This document shows positions 50,982-64,000 of a stretch of 64,000 nucleotides of DNA, piece after piece. How positions within the stretch are numbered: the stretch's first letter is position 1; the number at the start of each line of letters is the position of its first letter. Below the pieces are notes generated by a model. It saw only the letters and a list, made by a program, of their open reading frames with translations. It was not told where the DNA came from and did not search any database. Made by a program: the position numbers and the translations under genes. This DNA comes from Zeus faber (taxonomy: Eukaryota; Chordata; Actinopteri; Zeiformes; Zeidae): assembly GCA_960531495.1 (NCBI GenBank), contig OY482852.1, forward strand, positions 10,004,311-10,068,310, read 5' to 3'.

Positions 50982-52100
50982 TCAGGAACACAGATTAAGG
51001 ACCCACGTCACAATACCAAAGATGGCAGAGACCAAAACTTTTGACTTCCCGTTCCTTTTTTTTCCTCATCGACTCACTTTGGGATTTTTTGCCACGTGGA
51101 TCGCTTCTCAAATGACTTACACTTTGCCCAACGCCACCTCCCTTTCCCAGGGACTCGCACATATGCCCACAGCAGCAGACAGGCTCACGCATGTTTTCTA
51201 GTTTGTCAAGGACTCCAACGCTGCTCTCGTGCCTCTTACCAAGCTAAGTCATGTTTGGACATTCTATGTATATTCACCAAGTGCGATCAATGAAATACAA
51301 GTATTTTGAGGACTCACAAATCAATGTGATTTCCCCATGACTTCGCTATATCACTTCTTGCAGTTTTATCTCAGATTGTAGTTGTAGTATATGCCAGATT
51401 AAGGAGTAAACAACCTGAACATTCTTTCTTAAGACAGTTATTTCTGTCTGTCCCTGGCATTCAGATTTATGTTCTAGGCCTTAAATTATGAAATATTTTA
51501 TCTATTTATAAATCGGCTTATTAAGTAAATCCTTTAACGGTGCATTGTAAATTGAACTTTGCAAGTTGGCTCTTAGTATTGATATCTCTAGATGTGGGCT
51601 TGCACTGTACATATCAAGTATCTTGTTTAATAGAAGTGCTGATCAAAGCAGGATTCACTCTTAAGCTTTGGCCAATTTTATATGGTAAATTGACCTGCAG
51701 AGGCATTTTAAATCAGTATTTTTTATTAAAGTCTTAGAGGCTTGATAGGGGTCTGGTCAGTGACCGTAAAGGAATGATCCATCAGAAGTCAGAAAGCCTA
51801 TACTGGGTATTTAGATCCATAAGGTTTTTTCACGGGTCCTCATTTGCTGGCTAAGGTCCCGAGTGATTGTGGTTCCAATACTCCCAATAACTCCAACAAG
51901 TGAATAGGGTGTCACCAGTTGCCATTGTACTGCAATAGATACTTATTCCCATATGTTCTTCCCCTATGTGTTTTACGTTGGTCAAGCCAAAACATTTTTT
52001 TAATTGAAACCTGATTTTGAGATTCACGAGTTATGCTGACAATAGATTCACAAATAATTGGCAACTGTAATAAATATAATATAAAAAGTGTGTGGTAAGA
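50982..52100 (+). other. probable st14 3' UTR
   Basis: Follows the stop codon without open frames. AATAAA candidates at 52069-52074 and 52342-52347, and ATTAAA near 51726. The true end cannot be chosen from sequence alone. Confidence 0.4.
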
Positions 52101-52869
52101 AAGCAATGCTTTGTGAAACTTTGTATTGATTTGGTAGTCCTTGGCAATAATGCCATACCAAGATTAAATGTTTTTTTTTTTTTTTCAGGTAATAGATTGG
52201 AGGACAGAACCTTAAGGTAGAGGAAGATATTTTAATGAGTACTGTACACTGTGACTATTATTAGGATTATGGATTTCTATCCTTGCTTGCTCTGTGCGTA
52301 GCGTTGTATGTGCAATGTTTTTTTACGAGAGATTTAATGAGAATAAACAACCATTATCTGAATGTGCAGCGCCTAATTAGATTACGGTATAATTTGTCCT
52401 TTATTAGGCTTTATTTTGTTTTATGTTGCGTATTAAATGCGTGTCTTGTGAGACCTTGTCCCTTCTCACAGCAGAATTGTAACGAGCGTGTAGCTCTCCT
52501 CCCCATCGTCACCAGGATGTCCACCTGGGGCTGCTGTGGCGACGGGAACCGACAGAGGTGACAAGACGAGCTTGTATTGTCAAATAATACCTGGCTTTGT
52601 CACAGTCATATTACCTTGGAGACGGGCATGGTGGCACTCGGAGGCGGATACACGTACAGCGGGGGTTCTCCCATCTCATCTGTCTTCATTAAAACATAGA
52701 ACTCTACTCGGGGAATAAAAAAATCAACATAGACAACGCCGCAAATTTATGTATTCATCATCTTGGCTCTGTCGACAGCTTTGTTTGTCACAGTTTGCCT
52801 GTGCACACAGCGAGCAGACTCCTTTGGCTGGCTTACTCATAGCACCCACACCAGGCATGTATTTATCAG

Positions 52870-54668
52870 AAATGGTTTTATTTAAATATAAATATGTGTA
52901 CAAAGTTACAAGCAACAATAGCTCATTTTAGCAAATAAAATTCTTAATACATTATTAAAAAAAACAGCAATAAACAAACAAATGGCAATTAGTCGTGTTC
53001 CAAAAAAAGCATAGTAACTCTGCATTCAGTGATTGAATTAACAACTTAAAAGAGAAGATGTGTAGACTCAAATAAAATCAATATAGATACATATGTATAG
53101 AATATAAAGATACTTTACAATAGAGCAGCTTACACGCTGTACATTAAGGCTTATATAAAATATAAAAATAAAGACAAGCGATGATCTTTTTCTCCCTCAC
53201 TTATAGTGACATTTGTTCTCAAATTAGGCTGCCTGGTTCCAGAGTTTTAGACCAAATGGCAGTACAGGCCTCCAGACTGGAACCTGCAGGTCTCTGAAAG
53301 TGGAATGCAACTGCACGATGTGCACAAACCAATGTCTGAAACATGTCATGGAAATGGAAATAAACGCTGAAGAGTTTCACTAGACACATCATTTTGCATG
53401 CAACAGAGAGAGAAGGTATGAGCTCACCCATTTGTACAGATATTTAGTCAGTATTTCAGGGTAGTAGTGTTTTTTGTAAACATTGAAACTACTTGTGTTG
53501 CCAAACTGGAGAGTGTACGGTCCAAAGTGGGACTGCTTTACACGCTGTTACCAATCGGAACCCGATGAATTTGAGGCTGAATTCGAGTCTATTAAGCTTA
53601 AGATTGCCACCATTTTCCAAACCACCGCCTATGATTGTTCTAGTAATAGTCTTCACTTAATTTCACAATTTGAAAACACAGTAGCAAAACATTACCAAGT
53701 GCAGGGCAGTGGCACTCAGCCTCTTCTGTTTGATACAATTCTCACCGTCTTTGGGTTTTTCTTTACCTTACCTTGTCCAGCGTGACACAACACATATAGT
53801 TTACAAAGTCTCTCGTTAAGATGAAGGCTACGACACACATTCTCTCCGTATCTCTGTTAATTTCCCTGCAGGCATCGCCGACTGGTCTATCATGCTCGTG
53901 TCATTATCAGAGAGGGTGTTCTTCAAAGCTCCAGGAACGCAGCTCAGGCCTAAAGGATCCCGCCACTGATTAGACGACCCATGCAGTGCCTGTAGCATGT
54001 GTCAATCAGTTGAGCTAGCCCGTTGTGCAGAATGGCTTGTCTGTCACTGTGTAGCTCAGTCTTTTGTTGATGGGTAGACACAGATGTGCTTAGAATTCCT
54101 TTCACATGCCAACAAACACCAAATGACAGACAACAATATGTTGTGTTTTTCACCAACACTGCACATTTTCTTCGTCTTTAAATGTCCTTTACAGGTCATG
54201 TTTTGAGAATTTTCTTTACATTTCCAGAGAGCAGGCTTTAGGATCCCAATAGCTCTCCGCCAGTTGTTTTGACCGAGAAAATTCCAGGAAATGCAATAGA
54301 TTTGTCTTCTCCATTACCTCTGCATTCCAGGTCCAGAGCAGAATATCTCCACGGGATAAGGTGGTGATGCAAAGATAACTGAGGTATCGCAACGCAGTTC
54401 TTTTGAGTTCTAGTGGCACACCATCGGCTGAGTTTGCCAACTCCGCACCTCCACAGGTGCCATAATTGTAGATCCCACTTTCAGTGACGGCACACACAGA
54501 TAATCAAGGGCGGTTTGTCTATTGTCTAAACCGAACAACTCCCTCCAAAATGTTTAAATATGTCCGACAAGGACCAAGCAATCAAATTAAGTCTCTCACT
54601 CCTCCAGTTTGTCCAGTCACAACCATGTGGATCCGGCTGTTTGACCTTGGACTCTTCCGTTCGCCCAA
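52870..54668 (-). other. probable kirrel2 3' UTR
   Basis: Non-coding sequence after the kirrel2 stop on the minus strand. An AATAAA lies on the minus strand at 52882-52877, which would give about 1.8 kb of 3' UTR. The two genes thus converge with about 1 kb or less between their ends. Confidence 0.4.

Positions 54669-64000
<9,332 letters not shown>

Overview
This is a vertebrate, almost certainly teleost fish (probably spiny-rayed), nuclear DNA window. Evidence: three multi-exon vertebrate genes with GT-AG introns, very dense dinucleotide and tetranucleotide microsatellites, a typical teleost tRNA-derived SINE, and several short inverted-repeat DNA transposons. No retroviral, LTR or Polinton-like element was recognised. 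The species cannot be told from the sequence alone.

Layout. (1) 27-10780, minus strand: aplp1 (amyloid precursor-like protein 1). Fourteen coding exons, from the signal peptide to the juxtamembrane stretch, were placed by matching splice sites and reading phase. The last exons (membrane segment and cytoplasmic tail) lie off the left edge. (2) 10781-30899: about 20 kb between two divergent genes. I see no gene there; it holds microsatellites, a CpG-rich block at 24.4-25.2 kb, a TTAA-flanked DNA element at 19.08-20.08 kb, candidate conserved non-coding blocks, and one unexplained protein-like open frame at 26.7-27.0 kb. (3) 30900-50981, plus strand: a matriptase gene (st14-like) of 19 coding exons that sum to 2520 nt (839 aa) and keep frame at every junction. 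Order: short cytoplasmic tail, membrane anchor, SEA, two CUB, four LDLRa, trypsin-like protease with the full catalytic triad. (4) 50982-54668: convergent 3' ends. (5) 54669-62775, minus strand: a nephrin-like adhesion gene of the KIRREL family, best read as kirrel2. Twelve exons run from mid-Ig2 to the C-terminal PDZ ligand; the signal peptide and Ig1 exons lie off the right edge.

How the genes fit together. APLP1 and KIRREL2 are neighbours on human 19q13, while APLP2, ST14 and KIRREL3 lie on human 11q24. Here aplp1 and kirrel2 keep the human relative orientation, with an ST14 paralogue between them on the opposite strand. This looks like a whole-genome-duplication counterpart of the 11q24 set. 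The products are all cell-surface proteins but there is no sign of an operon-like unit.

The most unusual points are: loss of the serine in the SEA self-cleavage motif of the matriptase; a (CT)n microsatellite serving as the polypyrimidine tract at several 3' splice sites of aplp1 and at the 36-nt exon of st14; a cluster of three MITEs in st14 intron 2; and the unidentified open frame at 26.7 kb. I did not find a clear new biological system.
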